A stretch of DNA of 64,000 nt from Sphingomonas beigongshangi (GTDB taxonomy: Bacteria > Pseudomonadota > Alphaproteobacteria > Sphingomonadales > Sphingomonadaceae), in assembly GCF_016820445.1 (NCBI RefSeq), contig NZ_JADHDT010000008.1, positions 186,001-250,000 of the forward strand, written 5' to 3'. The position numbers and the translations under genes were made by a program. The first letter of the stretch is position 1, and each line of letters begins with the position of its first letter. Positions 44,277 through 53,463 of the stretch are shown here, in pieces. Under the pieces are notes generated by a model that was not told the DNA's origin, did not search any database, and saw only the letters and a list, made by a program, of their open reading frames with translations.

Positions 44277-45764
44277 ATGGATCAGCGAGAGGCCCCCCTA
44301 CTCGATGCCCTGAAACACCTGGAGCGGCATCGCATCCACGGCTTCGGCGCACCGGGCCATCATCAGGGTCGCACGATCCCGAAGGGCGCGCGCGCCCTTC
44401 TGGGGGCAAGGGTATTCCAGGCGGATGTGATCACGCCCAAGGGCCTGGATGATCGTACCGAGGGGGCGCATGTCCTGCAGCGCACACACGAGATCGCGGC
44501 AGAGGCGTGGCAGGCAGATTTCTGCCGCTTCGTCACGGGTGGTTCGACCCAGAGCCTGCACACCGCGCTGGCCGCCGTCGCCCGCCCGGGGGATACGGTG
44601 CTGTTCGCCGCCAACGTCCACAAGGCAGAGCGTGCCCATGCGCTGGCGACGGGTCTCGATGCACGCATCGTACCGGTCGTCATCGATGCAGATTGGGACA
44701 TCGAGCATGGCGTCTCCCCGGCGGCGCTCGAGCAGGCTCTCGATCGCCATCCGGAAGCCAAGGCCTTCGTCGTCGTGTCCCCGACCTATTATGGCGTGAC
44801 GAGCGACATCGCCGCGCTGGCGGACCTGTGCCATGCGCGGGGCGTCGCGGTGATCTGCGATGCCGCATGGGGCGGTGCCTTCGCCTTCTGCCAGGCGCTG
44901 CCCCACGACCCGCTGACCAAGGGCGCCGACGTCGCCGTCTACAGCCTGCACAAGACGATGGGCGCGCTGACGCAAGGGTCGGCCTTGCTGGCCAAGAGCG
45001 GCATCGTCGATCTCCAGCGTCTGTGGCACGCGTTCGAACTGTTCGAGACGACGAGCCCCTCGGTGCCGATCCTCGCCAGCCTGGATGCCGTCCGGCGCGA
45101 TCATGCGCTGGATGGCGAGGCGATATGGGCTGGAGTCCTGCGCTTGGCAGCCAGGCTTCGGAAGGCGGTTGCCGGGATCGACAAGTTACGCGTGTTCGGC
45201 AGCGGCGACCTGCCGGCCGCAAGTGAGTTCGACGAAACCAAGGTGCTTGTCGACGTTTCGGCCTGGGGCGTGACGGGCTATGCGCTGGACGACTGGCTGG
45301 CGACACAGCACCGTGTCAGCGTCGGCCTGTCCGATGCGCGGCACATCCTCGCAATACTCGCACCGGGTACGAGCGCGCGGGATGTCAAAGCGTTGGTCGG
45401 CGGCCTGCGCGATGCCGCCCGACAGGTCGAGGCGGGCACGCTGGACCTGCCGGCCGCGCCCGCCGTGCTTCCCGGAATCGATACGCTGACGGTGGAGATG
45501 CAGGTCGATCCGGCCACCGCCTTTTTCGGGCCGACCGAGCTGGTGAGCCTTGAACAGGCGAGCGGGCGCGTTGCGGCCGAAATGATCGCACCGGCGCCGC
45601 CGGGCGTCCCCCGTCTCGTGCCCGGGCAGAGGATCGACGATGCGCACGTGGCGTGGCTGGTTGCCAATCGCGATGCCGGTGCCTTCTTCCTCGACCCGAC
45701 CGATCCCGACGAGCGCCGCCTGCGCGTCGTGGCGGCGGCGTCGAACGGCCGATCCGGACGGTGA
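44277..45764 (+). CDS. Orn/Lys/Arg decarboxylase-type PLP enzyme
   Basis: 495 residues, fold-type I PLP enzyme. 'RHRIHGFGAPGHHQG' is the family's N-terminal 'PGHH' signature, 'FVTGGSTQSLHTALAAV' the cofactor-phosphate region, 'VVVSPTYYGVTSDIAALAD' and 'ICDAAWGGAF' the PLP-binding Asp, and 'SLHKTMGALTQGS' holds the Schiff-base Lys (226). The C-terminal part ('PAPPGVPRLVPGQRI') is also typical. It would decarboxylate arginine, ornithine or lysine; together with the divergent N-hydroxylase and DUF1989 genes, an arginine-derived substrate is attractive (inference). It overlaps the PAP2 gene if that starts at GTG 45761. Confidence 0.87.
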   Translation: MDQREAPLLDALKHLERHRIHGFGAPGHHQGRTIPKGARALLGARVFQADVITPKGLDDRTEGAHVLQRTHEIAAEAWQADFCRFVTGGSTQSLHTALAAVARPGDTVLFAANVHKAERAHALATGLDARIVPVVIDADWDIEHGVSPAALEQALDRHPEAKAFVVVSPTYYGVTSDIAALADLCHARGVAVICDAAWGGAFAFCQALPHDPLTKGADVAVYSLHKTMGALTQGSALLAKSGIVDLQRLWHAFELFETTSPSVPILASLDAVRRDHALDGEAIWAGVLRLAARLRKAVAGIDKLRVFGSGDLPAASEFDETKVLVDVSAWGVTGYALDDWLATQHRVSVGLSDARHILAILAPGTSARDVKALVGGLRDAARQVEAGTLDLPAAPAVLPGIDTLTVEMQVDPATAFFGPTELVSLEQASGRVAAEMIAPAPPGVPRLVPGQRIDDAHVAWLVANRDAGAFFLDPTDPDERRLRVVAAASNGRSGR

Positions 45765-45769
45765 CGGCC

Positions 45770-46351
45770 ATGGGTAGCAAGCGGCCAGCCAGCGAACTCG
45801 AGCATGCCGATCATCGGATCACGACGGCCGTGAACAAGAAGCGCGATACGCCGGTCATGCGCCTCGTCGGGGCAGTGAGCGAAATCGGCGATCAGCCGCA
45901 GATGCGGCTCCTGTGCGCCGCCACGATTGCCGCGGGCGTCATCCGACGAGACCGGCGGCTGGCGGCGACCGGCGTGCGGATGTTGGCGGCCCACACCATC
46001 GCCACCTGGGGCAAGGGTCGCATCAAGGCCGTGGTCGACCGGCGGCGGCCGGATAGCGGCGACGATCCGCGCGTCAGGCACGGACTGAGCGATCGTCATG
46101 AGGACAACGCCTTTCCCTCCGGCCATAGCGCGGGCGTGATCGCCGTCGGGGAGTCATTCGCCCGCGCCTATCCAGCATGCGCGGCCGCTGCCCGCGCCGC
46201 GGCGATCGCGGTCTCCATCGTGCAGGTCCCGCGCGGCCGCCATTATGTCGGCGATGTTCTGGCGGGCATGGCGATCGGGCTGGCCGCCGACCGCTTGGGC
46301 AATACCGTATGGGGCGCGGCACGGCCCGCCGCGGCCGGCTCCGTACCGTGA
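45770..46351 (+). CDS. PAP2-family phosphatase
   Basis: 193 residues with the three acid-phosphatase motifs: 'KAVVDRRRPD' (KxxxxxxRP type), 'PSGHSAG', and 'VQVPRGRHYVGDVLAG' (SRxxxxxHxxxD type). Some hydrophobic segments suggest membrane attachment. Such enzymes dephosphorylate lipid phosphates such as undecaprenyl diphosphate or phosphatidate. The start could be the GTG at 45761 overlapping the decarboxylase stop, so co-translation is possible. Confidence 0.82.
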   Translation: MGSKRPASELEHADHRITTAVNKKRDTPVMRLVGAVSEIGDQPQMRLLCAATIAAGVIRRDRRLAATGVRMLAAHTIATWGKGRIKAVVDRRRPDSGDDPRVRHGLSDRHEDNAFPSGHSAGVIAVGESFARAYPACAAAARAAAIAVSIVQVPRGRHYVGDVLAGMAIGLAADRLGNTVWGAARPAAAGSVP

Positions 46352-46419
46352 CTCATCGCACCGGAACCGCGCCATCGCAGCGCTGTTACCCGTGAAAACC
46401 GCAGAACGAGGAAGATTCA

Positions 46420-47439
46420 ATGACGGATGCATCCAGCAACGACGTGCCTCGCGACGCGGGCATCAGCCGCCGGGCCATGGTCGGGGGCGCAGCGGTCGGA
46501 CTTGCGGCCTCCGCCACCTCGGCCGGCGCGCAGCAGCCCACCGGGTCGGCGCCGACAGTCCCCCTGACGGACCCGACGACGCGCTATCCCAGGCCGCCCT
46601 TCGCCAAGCAGTCGCAGCCTTTTCCGGGCCTTGCGAGCAAGATGAACCCTTGCCCCGATCATGGCGAGACGAGCTACCGGGGATCGGGACGGTTGCAGGG
46701 CCGCAAGGCGCTGATCACCGGCGGCGACTCCGGCATGGGACGCGCCGCCGCGATCGCATTCGCCCGCGAGGGCGCGGACGTGGCGATCGCCTACCTGCCG
46801 GCCGAGGAACCGGACGCCCGCGAGGTCGTCGCGCTGATCCGCCAGGCAGGCCGCAAGGCGGTCGCCATCCCGGGCGATCTGCGCGACCGCAGCTATTGCA
46901 GCAAGCTCGTGGAAAGCGCGGTGAGCCAGCTCGGCGGGCTCGACATCCTCGTCAACAACGCGAGCCGCCAGCAGCAGCGGCAGTCGCTGCTCGACATTTC
47001 CGACGAGGATTTCGACGCGACGATGCGGACCAATCTGTACGGCATGTTCTACGTGACCAAGGCCGCCCTGCCCCACCTCAAGCCTGGATCGGCGATCATC
47101 CAGACGACGTCGGAACAGGCCTATGACCCGTCCGAAAATTTGGTCGACTATGCGATGACCAAGGCGGCGATGATGAACTTTACCAAGTCGCTCGCCAAGC
47201 AGCTTGGTCCGAAGGGCATCCGCGTCAACGGCGTCGCGCCGGGGCCGATCTGGACGCCGCTGCAGGTGTCGGGGGGCGCCACGATGGAGAAGCTGCAGCA
47301 GTTCGGCGGCAACACGCCGCTGGGCCGGCCGGGACAGCCAGCCGAACTCGGCTCCATCTACGTGCAGCTCGCGGCGTCGGACGCAAGCTATGCCAACGGG
47401 CAGGTGTACGGCGCCGCCGGCGGCTCCGGTCAACCGTGA
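46420..47439 (+). CDS. SDR oxidoreductase with Tat signal
   Basis: 339 residues. The N-terminus 'GISRRAMVGGAAVGLAASAT' is a twin-arginine-type signal followed by AQQ, unusual for a short-chain dehydrogenase. The catalytic domain has the 'TGGDSGMGRAAAIAFAREGA' cofactor motif, 'ILVNNASRQQ', and the YxxxK pair in 'YAMTKAAMM'. The region before the domain ('YPRPPFAKQSQPFPG', 'PDHGETSYRGSGRL') is shared with the SDR at 55343-56236 (YghA-like subgroup). If truly exported by Tat it would carry NAD(P) folded into the periplasm. The ribosome site is 'gaggaaga'. Confidence 0.85.
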   Translation: MTDASSNDVPRDAGISRRAMVGGAAVGLAASATSAGAQQPTGSAPTVPLTDPTTRYPRPPFAKQSQPFPGLASKMNPCPDHGETSYRGSGRLQGRKALITGGDSGMGRAAAIAFAREGADVAIAYLPAEEPDAREVVALIRQAGRKAVAIPGDLRDRSYCSKLVESAVSQLGGLDILVNNASRQQQRQSLLDISDEDFDATMRTNLYGMFYVTKAALPHLKPGSAIIQTTSEQAYDPSENLVDYAMTKAAMMNFTKSLAKQLGPKGIRVNGVAPGPIWTPLQVSGGATMEKLQQFGGNTPLGRPGQPAELGSIYVQLAASDASYANGQVYGAAGGSGQP

Positions 47440-47619
47440 TGGCGGGCGGCGGGATCGGCACGTCATCGGCCCTTCCCGCCGCGTCGCTGAAGCGGCCCAG
47501 TGCGGCCGCCGGCATTCTCCGGCGTGGCTGACCGCGCCACGCCGGCACCCGACCAGACACGATCCCGCAGGAACGCCGAGGCTGGCGGCTCGTTCGCCAA
47601 GGTCCTCAGAAGGACCAAT

Positions 47620-50600
47620 ATGCCCCCATCGCCCGAAATGTCCGCTTCCCAGACTCCGCTCGGCAGCCTGGAACATGCCGCAGCGCTGGCCCCGCTGCTG
47701 CTGGACGGAGACCTGATCGCCATCGTCCGCGACGAGATCGCGGCTGGCGCCGTCGCCGAAGCGCTGACGGCATTGTGCCCCGGCAGCACCATCCTCGTCT
47801 GTCCCGGCAGCGACGCCTTGCCCGGCGACGCTGCCCCGGCTTCTCCCGCGAATGTCGGCCAGCGGGTTGCCAGCCTGCACAGATTGCGCCGCCTTCTCGA
47901 ACGGGAAGACCGCCCGACGATCGCGCTGATCAGCACGGGCGAGGCGGCGGCGCGTGTCTATCCTTCGCCGGACGCTTTTGCTGCGGCTCCGCCCGCAATC
48001 GCGCTCGGCGACGAGATTGATCTTGCGGCACTGCATCAAACGCTGCTGGACATCGGCTATATCGCAGACGAGCGGGTCGACGAGCCGGGGGAGATCGGGC
48101 TTCGCGGGCAGGTTCTCGACGTCTTCCCGGCCGACGCCAGCCAGCCGTTGCGGGTCGAGGTGGCCGACGGGAAAATCGCCGCGATCCGCCGCTACGATCC
48201 GGTCGACCAGCGGAGCACGGACGAAATCGAACGGCGCGAACTGGGCCGGGTGACGGAACCGTCGCCGGGCAAGGCTCCGGCAACCCTGCTCGACCAGTTG
48301 CCCGGCGCACAGGTGGCGATCACCGCCGCGGCCGACGAACGCAGGATCAGGCTACTGAAGCTGGTCGCCGACAGCGAGAAGCGGGGCTCCCGGAGAGCCA
48401 GCAAGGACATCGTGCGCGACGACACCTGGCGAAAGGCGCTCGCGGACCGCACCGTCGTCGCCGTACAGCGCATCGGCGATCCGCCGCCCCGTTTCGTCGA
48501 GCAGAATGCACCACTTCGTGCCTGCGCGAAACTGGTGCGCGATGCGCTGGCTTCCGGCGATCGCGCCGTCCTCATCGGAAGCGAGCGCGACCTGCGTTTC
48601 CTCGGCCGTCGACTTGCCAATGCGGTAAAATGCGAGATGCGCGCCGCCCGTGATTGGGCCGAGATCGCGGCGGCGCCCCCCGGCACGCTGTTGTCGCTGG
48701 AGGCATGTGCGGATCGCGGCTTTCGCCGTGACGACATATTGGCGGTTGCCGCCCCCGATCTCATCGGCAGCCGGGCCGAACTGGCCGGCGCGCCCGCGGC
48801 CCGCCCCGTACCGGGGTTCGATGCCGGCGTGGAGCTGCGCACGGGCGATGTCGTCATCCACGAGGATCATGGCCTCGCCGTGGTCATGGGCATCCAGCCG
48901 ATGCCAGGCGACGCGGCGGAAGGCGGCGACGCGATCGCCCTGCGCTATGCCGACGACGCGACGCGCCTCGTGCCCATCGCGGAAGCCGATCGACTGTGGC
49001 GCTATGGTGCGGAGGAGGACGCGGTCAGGCTGGACAAGCTCGACGGCTCGAGCTGGTACAAGCGACGGCGCGAGATCGACGAGGCGATCGCGGAGACTGC
49101 GCGTCAGCTCACCGCCCTCGCGGCGAAGCGCGCGGACCAGACGGCGCCCGTGCTGGATCCGTCCCCCGCCGACTATGAGCGGTTCGCGGGTGGCTTTCCC
49201 TTCTCCGAAACGCCCGACCAGCTCGCTGCGATCGAGGCGGTACGATCCGATCTCGCGAGCGGTCGGCCGATGGACCGGCTGGTCGTCGGCGATGTCGGCT
49301 TCGGCAAGACCGAGGTCGCGCTTCGCGCCGTCGCCGTGGCGGCGCTGTCGGGACGTCAGGTTGCCGTCGCCGCCCCGACGACGGTTCTCGCCAAGCAGCA
49401 TTGGGAAAGCTTCAGCGCCCGGTTCGAGGGCACCGGCATCACCGTCGCCAGCCTGTCCCGTTTGTCGAGCGCCGCCGAGAAGAAGGCGGTGAAGGCGGGG
49501 CTCGCGGACGGCTCCGTCCGCATCGTCGTCGGCACCGGCGCGGTGGCCGGCAAGGGGATCGTCTACAAGGATCTGGCTCTGGTCGTCGTGGACGAGGAAC
49601 AGCGCTTCGGCACCGCGGACAAGAAGCGATTGCAGGACCTTTCCGCCGGCCATGTCCTCACCATGACGGCGACGCCGATCCCGCGAACCTTGCAGGCGGC
49701 GATGGTCGGACTGCGACAATTGTCGATCATCGCGACCCCGCCCGCGCGGCGGCAGCCGATCCGTACCGCCGTCAGCCGTTTCGACGAGACGACGTTGCGC
49801 GCCGCGCTGCTGCGCGAAAAGGGACGCGGCGGCCAAAGCTTCGTCGTCGTGCCGCGTATCGCCGAGATGGCGCCGCTCGCCCATCGCCTCGCGCGCCTCG
49901 TCCCCGAGCTCGAGGTGGTGGCGGCGCACGGCAAGATGCCTGCCGCCGAGATCGACGACGCGATGGTGCGGTTTGGACGTGGCGACGGGGACGTGCTGCT
50001 CGCGACCAACATCATCGAGGCCGGGCTGGACGTGCCCCGTGCGAACACCATGGCGATCCTGCACGCGGACCGTTTCGGTCTGGCGCAATTGCACCAGCTG
50101 CGCGGCCGCGTCGGACGTGGCAGCCGCCGCGGTCAGGTGCTGTTGTTCACTGATGCCGACGATGCGATCGCGCCGCGCACGCTGAAGCGTCTGCGGACGC
50201 TGGAGGCATTCGACCGTCTGGGCGCGGGGTTCGAGATCAGCGCGCGGGACCTCGATCTGCGCGGTGCCGGAGACCTGATGGGCGACACCCAGGCCGGACA
50301 CATGCGGCTCATCGGCGTCGAACTCTACCAGCAGCTGCTGCAGGGCGCGCTGCGAACGGCGCGCGGCGAGCGCGTGGAGCGATGGACGCCCGCGCTGCAC
50401 CTGGGCGCGCAGGGTCACCTGCCGGCCGACTGGATACCGGACGAGGACAGCCGGCTCACCCTCTACGCGCGACTGGCGCGGATCGCCTCACAGGCCGATC
50501 TCGACGCGTTCGAGGCGGAGCTGGAGGACCGGTTTGGCGCGATCCCGCCCGATGCGGAGCGGCTGCTCGTGATCGCCCGGCTGCGGCTGCAGGCGCGCGA

Positions 50601-50784
50601 GGCCGACATCGCCCGGGTCGACGCGGGACCGGCGGCCATCGCGCTGACGGCACGCGGCGATGCCGCGGCGCTGGCGGAGCGACTCGGCCTGCAAGAGAAG
50701 AACGGCCGCGCCCTGCTCGCCGAAAGCCTGGAGGATCCCGACGCGCGGCTCAGCCGCCTGGGCGACCTGATGGCAGCGCAGTGA
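47620..50784 (+). CDS. Second Mfd-type (TRCF-like) helicase
   Basis: 1054 residues with the Mfd layout: UvrB-like N-terminal modules, a CarD/RNA-polymerase-interaction-like segment ('ELRTGDVVIHEDHGLAVVM' ~410), SF2 helicase motifs (Walker A 'GDVGFGKTEVAL' ~557-568, 'VVVDEEQRFG' ~656-665, 'MTATPIPRTLQAAMVGLRQL', 'LLATNIIEAGLDVPRANTM', 'QLRGRVGRG') and a C-terminal TRCF module. Canonical Mfd is about 1150 residues, so this is shorter and its N-terminus weakly conserved. It could be the genome's only Mfd or, as I expect from the small partner gene after it, a specialised paralog. The start at 47620 follows 'agaaggacc'. Confidence 0.85.
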   Translation: MPPSPEMSASQTPLGSLEHAAALAPLLLDGDLIAIVRDEIAAGAVAEALTALCPGSTILVCPGSDALPGDAAPASPANVGQRVASLHRLRRLLEREDRPTIALISTGEAAARVYPSPDAFAAAPPAIALGDEIDLAALHQTLLDIGYIADERVDEPGEIGLRGQVLDVFPADASQPLRVEVADGKIAAIRRYDPVDQRSTDEIERRELGRVTEPSPGKAPATLLDQLPGAQVAITAAADERRIRLLKLVADSEKRGSRRASKDIVRDDTWRKALADRTVVAVQRIGDPPPRFVEQNAPLRACAKLVRDALASGDRAVLIGSERDLRFLGRRLANAVKCEMRAARDWAEIAAAPPGTLLSLEACADRGFRRDDILAVAAPDLIGSRAELAGAPAARPVPGFDAGVELRTGDVVIHEDHGLAVVMGIQPMPGDAAEGGDAIALRYADDATRLVPIAEADRLWRYGAEEDAVRLDKLDGSSWYKRRREIDEAIAETARQLTALAAKRADQTAPVLDPSPADYERFAGGFPFSETPDQLAAIEAVRSDLASGRPMDRLVVGDVGFGKTEVALRAVAVAALSGRQVAVAAPTTVLAKQHWESFSARFEGTGITVASLSRLSSAAEKKAVKAGLADGSVRIVVGTGAVAGKGIVYKDLALVVVDEEQRFGTADKKRLQDLSAGHVLTMTATPIPRTLQAAMVGLRQLSIIATPPARRQPIRTAVSRFDETTLRAALLREKGRGGQSFVVVPRIAEMAPLAHRLARLVPELEVVAAHGKMPAAEIDDAMVRFGRGDGDVLLATNIIEAGLDVPRANTMAILHADRFGLAQLHQLRGRVGRGSRRGQVLLFTDADDAIAPRTLKRLRTLEAFDRLGAGFEISARDLDLRGAGDLMGDTQAGHMRLIGVELYQQLLQGALRTARGERVERWTPALHLGAQGHLPADWIPDEDSRLTLYARLARIASQADLDAFEAELEDRFGAIPPDAERLLVIARLRLQAREADIARVDAGPAAIALTARGDAAALAERLGLQEKNGRALLAESLEDPDARLSRLGDLMAAQ

Positions 50785-51185
50785 CGGAGGTGGTGACGTC
50801 TGACCGCCTGCCCGCTCCGCCTGCGCCAGACACCGTGACCCCGCCGCTCTCGACCCCGGACGGCCGCTACCTTGTCGTGCGCGGCCGGCTCTGGCGAAAG
50901 AGCGATCCCGCGCTCGCGCCGGGAGAACGGCAGGCGCTCGTCGAGGACCTGATGCAAGCGCGGCGGGCTGTGGGAGCGGCGCTGCGGACCGGGAACGAGG
51001 ACGCGCTTCGCCGTGCACGCGAGGCGGTGGCGCGCGCGAAAACGGGTCTGGGAGAGCGCGGGCCGGTCTGGTGGACGGACGGCGCGCCGGACCTCAGTCG
51101 CCGGATGATCCGCAACACCGGCTACGCAGCCTGGTACCAGGGCGCCGCCCGCGTCGCCGCCGCGGCTGACGACGGCCCCCTTTAG
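50781..51185 (+). CDS. Small conserved protein behind the Mfd-like gene
   Basis: 134 residues: 'PPLSTPDGRYLVVRGRLWRK', 'LAPGERQALVEDLMQARRAV', 'VWWTDGAPDLSRRMIRNT', ending with Tyr/Trp and Ala-rich residues. Proteins of this pattern are often annotated 'Tol biopolymer transporter', without support; no signal or membrane segment is seen. The GTG overlaps the helicase stop (GTGA), so it is probably made with the helicase. Its 3' end overlaps the convergent Rieske/FAD gene by 4 nt. Confidence 0.78.
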   Translation: MTEVVTSDRLPAPPAPDTVTPPLSTPDGRYLVVRGRLWRKSDPALAPGERQALVEDLMQARRAVGAALRTGNEDALRRAREAVARAKTGLGERGPVWWTDGAPDLSRRMIRNTGYAAWYQGAARVAAAADDGPL

Positions 51186-52669
51186 GCTTCCGCCTCGAAG
51201 ATCAGCGCCTCCCGATCGCGTCCGCAGGTCATCAGGGCCTGCCGCTTTCCCTCCTCTTCGAAGGAGACCGCAAAATCCTTGGCGGCGATGTCGCCGTCGA
51301 TATGTCGCTCCTCCGGCGACGCGACGTGACCGACATAGCGCAGGCTGACGTCGTAATGACCGGACCAGAAGAACGGCACGTCGTCATATTCGCCATCGAC
51401 AAGCCCGAGCAGATGGCGGGCCAGCCACTGCCCCATATGCTGCGCAACGACCCAGTGCTCGACTCGTATGGCGTGGCCGAGCCGCGGATCGGGCACATTG
51501 GCAACGTCGCCGATCGCGAAGATCGCCGGATCGGACGTGCGCAGCGTCGAATCGACCGTGATTCCCCCGCCATTGTCCTCTTCGGCCAGCGCCAAGCCCG
51601 CCGCGCGCGCCAACGCGATGCGCGGCCGCACACCGGTGCCGGCAACGATCAGATCGGCTTCGACACGGCTGCCGTCGTCGAGCGTTACGGCATGGCCGTC
51701 CCATGCCTTGACGGTCCGCCCCGTCTTGAACGTGACGCCCTTGCTCTCGTGCAACCGCCGGATCATCGATCCGACCTCCGGCCCGGCGGTCTTCTCCAAT
51801 GGCACGTCCGCGTCGGCGACGACCGTCACTTCGAGCTTTCGGCCGATCAGCGACGCAGCGACCTCCAGCCCGATGTAGCTCGACCCGATGACCAGCGCCC
51901 GCTTTCCCTCCGTCGCCCAGGCGACCAGGGCGTCGGCATCGGCGAGCGTGCGCACGACGTGCACATCGTCCCGATCCGCACCATCGAACGGCGGCACGAG
52001 CGGCTCGGCGCCGGTGGCCAGCACGAGGTGATCGTACGCGATCGATTCCCCGCCCGCGACCTGGACGAAGCGAGCAGCTGCGTCGATCCCCTCCACGTGC
52101 GTGGCCAACCGGACGAGCACGCCTTGCGGAACGGGCAGCGCGATCTCGTCTCGCCCGACCTTGCCCGCCAGATATTGCTTCGAGCAGGCCGTGCGATCGT
52201 AGGGCGCATCGGCATCGTCGGATAGCAGAGTCACCGCGCTGCCCGCGCCATGGCGGGCGAGCATCTCCGCACAGGCGTGACCGGCGGGGCCGCCGCCGAC
52301 GATGACGATCCGTCCCGGTTGATTCGCCGCCGCGACCGGCTGCTGCACGGGCAGCTTCGCCCCGACGCGGATGACCCCATGCTCTTCGCTCACGGCGAAC
52401 CGGTCGAGCGCGCCGAATGCCGGCGCGCCCACCGCCTCGCCCGTCGCGCAGTCGAAACGCGCGTGATGCCAGGGACAGCGCAGCGTGCCGTCGACGACCA
52501 GCCCCTCTGCAAGCGGGGCGCCGGCGTGGGGGCACGTTCCCGACATGGCGCAGAGCCTGCCGCCGCTCCGCAGCAGCACGATATCCTCGTCGCCGACCTT
52601 GCCGGCGATCACCGCATCGTCACCGAGATCGGACGAGGCGATGCCGTCCGCCAGATTGCGCTCAGTCAC
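51182..52669 (-). CDS. Rieske-FAD/NAD oxidoreductase (AIFM3-like)
   Basis: 495 residues. An N-terminal Rieske 2Fe-2S domain holds 'SGTCPHAGAPLAEGLV' and 'LRCPWHHARFD'. A pyridine nucleotide-disulfide reductase follows with the FAD motif 'VIVGGGPAGHACAEML', NAD motif 'ALVIGSSYIGLEVAASLIG' and second FAD motif 'IFAIGDVANVPDP'. This is the layout of apoptosis-inducing-factor-3-like or ferredoxin reductase-like enzymes that pass electrons between NAD(P)H and a partner. The partner is not identified. It starts close to the Dps stop (21 bp), probably in one unit. Confidence 0.88.
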   Translation of the reverse strand: MTERNLADGIASSDLGDDAVIAGKVGDEDIVLLRSGGRLCAMSGTCPHAGAPLAEGLVVDGTLRCPWHHARFDCATGEAVGAPAFGALDRFAVSEEHGVIRVGAKLPVQQPVAAANQPGRIVIVGGGPAGHACAEMLARHGAGSAVTLLSDDADAPYDRTACSKQYLAGKVGRDEIALPVPQGVLVRLATHVEGIDAAARFVQVAGGESIAYDHLVLATGAEPLVPPFDGADRDDVHVVRTLADADALVAWATEGKRALVIGSSYIGLEVAASLIGRKLEVTVVADADVPLEKTAGPEVGSMIRRLHESKGVTFKTGRTVKAWDGHAVTLDDGSRVEADLIVAGTGVRPRIALARAAGLALAEEDNGGGITVDSTLRTSDPAIFAIGDVANVPDPRLGHAIRVEHWVVAQHMGQWLARHLLGLVDGEYDDVPFFWSGHYDVSLRYVGHVASPEERHIDGDIAAKDFAVSFEEEGKRQALMTCGRDREALIFEAEA

Positions 52670-52690
52670 GGCCTCGTCCTTTCCGGTAGA

Positions 52691-53260
52691 TCAATCGGCG
52701 CGCTGCAGCGCGGTGGCGGCGAGATGTTCGCCGATGAACCAGACCTGCGGCTCGTTCGAACGGATGATGTCGCTGACCAGCAGGTCATTGGTACCGTCAT
52801 CGCCCGATTCATCGGCGGCCTTTGCGCCCTCATGCGCCTGCTCGAGGACGATGCGATGCGCCTCCAGCAGGCGGGCCAGCATCGTCGGCACGTCCTCGCG
52901 TCCCTTGGGTGGGCGCGGAATGCGGGTCATCTCCGCGACGTCATGGGGAGTCGCGATGCTGATACCGCCCAGAGCCTGGATGCGCTCCGCCACCATGTCG
53001 ACCAGTTCCACCTGCTTCTCGTAATGCGTGTCGAGCAGCAGATGCAGCTGGTAGAAGGTTGCGCCCGACATCTGCCAGTGATGCTTCTTGTACAGGTCGC
53101 GCAGCATCATCGTGTCCGCGAGCACCTGGTTCAGGATCGAGACGCTTTGCTTCCGCGCGTTGTCCGACAGGCCGAGCGGCAGCTCCTTGAGCGAACCGAA
53201 CGGCTGAATCTCGCGATACGCGATCTTGTATTGCGGCTGGGCTTCGTCCGTGGCGGCCAC
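52691..53260 (-). CDS. dps: Dps family DNA-binding ferritin-like protein
   Basis: 189 residues, cytoplasmic (no signal). The core contains 'HHWQMSGATFYQLHLLLDTH' and 'QVELVDMVAERIQALGG' with the His/Asp/Glu of the ferroxidase site, and 'DLLVSDIIRSNEPQVWFIG' near the end. Dps stores iron and protects DNA from peroxide. The GTG at 53260 is preferred: it follows 'cggag' with 7-nt spacing; the ATG 39 codons upstream would add residues unlike any Dps. Upstream lies an AT-rich palindrome. It is divergent from the GH15 gene. Confidence 0.86.
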   Translation of the reverse strand: MAATDEAQPQYKIAYREIQPFGSLKELPLGLSDNARKQSVSILNQVLADTMMLRDLYKKHHWQMSGATFYQLHLLLDTHYEKQVELVDMVAERIQALGGISIATPHDVAEMTRIPRPPKGREDVPTMLARLLEAHRIVLEQAHEGAKAADESGDDGTNDLLVSDIIRSNEPQVWFIGEHLAATALQRAD

Positions 53261-53384
53261 CGTATAACTCCGGTTATTGATGCATGTGTCGGACGAAGCG
53301 CGCGTGCGGGATCGCGGTTCCATCACGCCGCATCCCGGGTGCGGCCGCGGACACAGGATCGTCTGCGCGAGAACCAACCTGCGT

Positions 53385-53397
53385 TATAAACATTATA
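53385..53397. promoter_or_regulatory. AT-rich palindrome between dps and the GH15 gene
   Basis: TATAA-ACA-TTATA, in an otherwise GC-rich gap between divergent genes. On the minus strand it contains a TATAAT-like -10 element placed for dps. It may be a promoter/operator; no regulator is known. Confidence 0.35.
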
Positions 53398-53463
53398 GAT
53401 CGTTCAGTAGCTTGGACGATTGCACATGGCGCAGGACGAGAGACACCGGACCGGACGGCGCGA

